Source: Rhizophagus irregularis (lineage: Eukaryota; Glomeromycota; Glomeromycetes; Glomerales; Glomeraceae). Taken from it: a DNA stretch of 64,000 bases. Positions 60,641 to 64,000 of this stretch are shown here, one piece after another (position 1 is the stretch's first letter; every line of letters starts with the position of its first letter). The notes beneath the pieces were generated by a model. The model had not been told where the DNA came from, ran no database searches, and was given only the letters and a program-made list of their open reading frames with translations. The DNA lies in assembly GCF_026210795.1 (NCBI RefSeq), contig NC_089435.1, positions 372,001 through 436,000 on the forward strand, given 5' to 3'. The position numbers and the translations under genes were made by a program.

Positions 60641-61353
60641 TTTAATCAGATAGTGATGTCATTATGCTAAAGTATCACTAAGAATATCTTTTTTATTGCT
60701 TGACATTAAGCAACAGACTTTTTTATTTTTTTTTATGATAATGATGAATTGAGTAAAAGTTAAAAGGCAATTAAAAATTTCTTGCATTAAAAGTAAAATA
60801 ATATAAATTTAAATGATAATGCATTTTCTATCAATAGAAGATCATTGAGATCACCATTTGAAGAAAAAAAATGGTTTTTAGCTTGCTTGTTATTCATCAA
60901 ATAGGAAGCTTTTCAAACTCTTTGAATCTTACTGATATTTTTTTGGTTAATCATTCACTCATCAATTTATTATTTGAGGTGCTTAAGAACACAAATAAAA
61001 TAATTTATCAATCTAAATTAAAAAAGGGATGGAAGTAATAGTAAGTTGTTAAATACTAGTATTGATTATGCAACTTCAATAAATGAATTTCATGATGATA
61101 TTTTAGGTGTTTAGCTGCTTTTATAAAATAAATAATGATTATAATATTACTCCAAGGCAATAATAATACAAGTAAATTTTTTGAGTATTGATTGGATATA
61201 ACTTAAATATGCTAAACAAACTGCAAATAAAAATGTTATTTCAATAAATATAATATAATAATGTTTACTTTATTGTAAAAATGGTAAAATAATATAATTT
61301 TTTACTATATAATAATTAATAACTGATAAATAATCCGATAAACAACAGACATG

Positions 61354-63294
61354 TTAATCTTCAATTACACAATCAAAACCCTGAGTCTCTTGAACTAAAA
61401 TTTCACTAAGTTTGCGACTTGTATAATGTGCTTGTGGATGAGATTGTATAATAGAAGCATTTACTTGTTCTTGCACTAAAGATTTGTTTGCCTCAACAAA
61501 TTCCAACATAACATCTTCTAATTGATTATCAACATTAGGTACAACATATTCATAATCTCCATTACTATTTATTCTATAATAATCACTAATACATCCAATC
61601 CATTCAGATATAATATTCTCAAGCATTATTATAGTTGGTCTATTAGCAGGATCTGAATCCCAACATTTTTTCATTAAATCCACATAGCATTTTGGAGTAT
61701 TTTCTATAATTTCAGGACGTTTCCCTCCACAAATACTCAAGATAAGCTTAAAATCATGTGCTTCATAATTAAATGGAGGAATACCTGATGTAAATTCCCA
61801 CATTATCATTGAAAAACTATAAATATCGCTTGTTGGAGCGTAGGGTTTTTTTCTTAATATTTCAGGAGCCATATAAGGTAAAACTCCATAAATTTCATTA
61901 ATTTTATTAGCAGTATCACTTATGGGTTTACATAATCCTAAATCAATAATAAATAACTCATTTTGATTATCTGACATTAAAATATTACCATCATGAAAAT
62001 CACCATGAGTTAAATTTGATTCATGAATTACTTTGAGTCCTAATCAATAAATGTAATCTGTCTTGCCACTTAAATTTAATTATATCAGATAAACATTTTC
62101 TCAAACTTCCTTTTTTTGCATAACTCATTACTATTATATAATTTAAACTATTTGGATCTTTAGTAATTCCACAGAATTGAATAAATTTTGAAAATGATTT
62201 TTTTTGACAGGTATAATGATATTTCCACTATATAAATAATAAAAAAATTATTAAATTTTTGCAAGAGAAAATAAATTAGCTATAAAATAATATAAATAAC
62301 ATACCTCCTCCAGAAATTTATCATTTAAATTTGATGAATTATTAAGTGTTTTAAGAATAACCTCATAACCTGTTTGAAAATTACATCTATTCCATTGTTT
62401 TTTGTCAAAATTCCAACTAAAAATAGGTCCATCTAACCAGATAGCTTTATGAATTTCACTAAATCTTCCTTTATCATAATAATTAATACTTGACAATTTA
62501 TCATAAGGTATCCATTCTAAAATTTCATAACTATTCTTAGCTTTTAATTGTGCTTCTTGAATAAATTTATCAATAAATTCATTTTTACTAGTCCACTTTG
62601 AAAAATCTTGTTGAAATTGTTTAGTATTACATTGTTGGCACCACTGGTAATAAGTATATGGTTGCTTGCATTCATTACATAATTCACCAGCTTCATTATT
62701 ATAACTTACTTCATTACTTCTTGTTGCTCTTTGTTGCCAATAAAAGGCTTTTTCTAAATTCTTTTCTGTTCCTTCACCATTATAATACATACCAGCTAAA
62801 TTATTCATTGTACTAGTATTACCATGTTCTGCTGCATTTTGATACCAAGAAAAGGCTTTTTCTAAATTCTTTTCCGTTCCTTCTCCACTATAACAACACA
62901 TGGCTAAATTAAACATTGCTTCTTTAACACCGTTTTCTGCTGCTTTTTGATACCAATAAAAGGCTTTTTCTAAATTCTTTTCTATTCCTTCTCCATATTC
63001 ATAACATACGGCTAAATTATTCATTGCATCTGCATCACCATTTTCTGCTGCTTTTTTATACCAGTAAAAAGCTTTTTCTAAATTCTTTTCCGTTCCATTT
63101 CCACCTTCATAACGTATGGCTAAATTAAATATTGCTTCTCTATTACCATTTTCTGCTAATTTTTCTAAAGAATTAATGCATTCTTTACACCATAATTCAT
63201 TAGTAAAAGGTTTACTGCAATATAAACAATTTTCGTTATTTATTGTATTGATATCATTATTTGAAATATTTAAATTGCTAAATTTCGTTCCCAT
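61354..63294 (-). pseudogene. Sel1-kinase C: 4 Sel1 repeats, kinase frame broken
   Basis: Gene C has the same plan as A and B: exon 1 62305-63294 (330 codons) with ribbon (CLYC, WCKEC), only 4 Sel1 repeats, second ribbon (CNEC, WCQQC), KWTSKNEFID and EWIPY, then a 77-bp intron and exon 2 61354-62227. Relative to A and B, 11 bp are missing near 62046 (between LHLL and GLKVIH), which shifts the frame and gives a stop ten codons on, ahead of the catalytic loop. The downstream frame restarts at 61977 and still encodes DLG, APE and the C-lobe. The glycine loop is also altered (DKGRFSE). I infer a recently inactivated kinase; a truncated ribbon-Sel1-N-lobe protein could still be made. Confidence 0.85.
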
Positions 63295-63387
63295 TTTTTA
63301 TTTAGAAACTTATTTTATTGAAAGAATTTATTTTTTTTTGACAAATTTTTTTTTATATTTTATTGAGTTTACTAAAAAGGAATACTT

Positions 63388-63465
63388 GAACCAAAAGTAG
63401 AAGTCACAACAAAAAAAAAAAATTTTTTCGGGTCATATTTTTTCCGATAAACTAATCTGCGACGA
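63388..63465 (-). promoter_or_regulatory. Conserved upstream block of Sel1-kinase C
   Basis: The minus strand reads CGCAGATTAGTTTATCGG, CCCGAAAA and TGACTTCTACTTTTGGTT, in the same order as upstream of A and B, about 95-170 bp before the ATG. It has more changes than the other two, in line with the broken gene. Confidence 0.5.
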
Positions 63466-63599
63466 GTTAAAATCATAGATAAATATCTATAATAAAATAT
63501 TGAATTTTTCAAAAATTAATCTTGTTATTTTTTTACATTAAGATTATTTGATCATATAATTTTAAAAAAAAATTAAGCGAATGTAAGCGAATTCATTAT

Positions 63600-63768
63600 T
63601 TATTTTATGTGAAGCCGGCAGAGAAACTAAGCAAAGGGATGGACTATAACTAGCACGACCTAAACGAATCCTACCATCGAATTCCAGACAAGCTGGAGCC
63701 CAACCCGAACTTCTTGAAAAATAAAAGACCTGCACTACTACCACTACCGATAATAATCCAGGAGTAAA
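63600..63768 (-). mobile_element. SINE-like insertion (about 170 bp)
   Basis: A GC-richer island (roughly half G+C in a very AT-rich setting) is flanked by the 12-bp direct repeat CGAATTCATTAT at 63588-63599 and 63769-63780. Read on the minus strand it has a possible A-box (TAGTGGTAGTAGTGCAGG) and about 30 bp further a B-box-like AGTTCGGGTT, and it ends in an A-rich tail (CATAAAATAA) next to the repeat. This fits a tRNA-derived SINE. The 71-codon frame across it would then be accidental. Confidence 0.55.
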
Positions 63769-63780
63769 CGAATTCATTAT

Positions 63781-64000
63781 AATTCGATTAAATTTTTACG
63801 AATAGACATCATATGTGAATCACGTGATTAATTCAATATCCTCCGTATATTGAATTTGTTAATTCTCAATACAATATGAAAATTTGATTTTAAGCTCATT
63901 AATTATAACAACTAATTCCTTCAAAAAAAAGTAAGGAAACTTTCCAATAAGCACGTAAGTCGCAACCAGAAATTATCGCTTCTTATCTATAAAATATTAA
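63781..64000. other. Intergenic, right edge
   Basis: AT-rich, non-coding; nothing recognised. Confidence 0.4.

Noticed and set aside
63562-63777. 71-codon minus-strand frame
   Set aside because: It spans the SINE-like insert and its flanking direct repeat, so it is most likely accidental.

Overview
The window is AT-rich, intron-bearing nuclear DNA. Its gene families point to an arbuscular mycorrhizal fungus of the Rhizophagus kind (Glomeromycotina): Sel1-repeat proteins, tyrosine-kinase-like (TKL-type) kinases with CxxC...WCxxC ribbons, BTB-BACK-TLDc proteins, F-box/LRR proteins, and short phase-0 GT-AG introns of 64-78 bp. The species call is inference from families and style; no rRNA or marker gene is present.

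Layout. 1-1.2 kb: 5' part of an aldo-keto reductase (AKR), cut by the window edge. 3.2-5.0 kb: two DNA transposon derivatives. 6.4-8.1 kb: F-box protein (+). 8.7-10.2 kb: Sel1 protein (-). 12.4-17.4 kb: Sel1-kinase gene A (+), 32 Sel1 repeats fused to a kinase domain. 20.1-21.0 kb: four-EF-hand protein (-). 22.2-23.4 kb: broken BACK-TLDc pseudogene (-). 24-27 kb: MITEs. 29.0-30.5 kb: intact BTB-BACK-TLDc gene (-). 31-33.5 kb: palindromic MITE and a decayed coding-like stretch. 33.9-40.5 kb: a 12-exon kinase gene (-) that strings eleven zinc-ribbon plus kinase N-lobe modules ahead of one complete kinase domain. 42.4-44.4 kb: second AKR. 45.8-47.1 kb: inverted-repeat element with a nested hAT-like MITE. 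48.4-52.3 kb: Sel1-kinase B (-), 22 repeats. 53.8-54.6 kb: hAT-type element. 55.7-57.8 kb: third AKR. 60.0-60.6 kb: kinase-derived fragments. 61.4-63.3 kb: Sel1-kinase C (-), 4 repeats, broken by an 11-bp deletion. 63.6-63.8 kb: GC-richer SINE-like insertion with 12-bp direct repeats.

How it fits together. Most genes belong to amplified families in which modules are copied locally. The two kinase families share the same parts: a four-Cys ribbon, a short W-T-S-x-N-E-x-I-D linker, a W-I-P-Y segment, the kinase N-lobe, and a phase-0 intron at the same place (after ...FLNE). That intron made the ribbon-plus-N-lobe exon freely duplicable, and the array at 33.9-40.5 kb appears to be the product. 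The Sel1-kinases vary by copying of 108-bp repeats; B holds a 385-bp block that is base-for-base duplicated. The three Sel1-kinase genes share a conserved block about 90-170 bp upstream of their ATGs. At least four non-autonomous transposons keep intact target-site duplications, so insertion activity looks recent. The most novel item is the concatenated N-lobe kinase.
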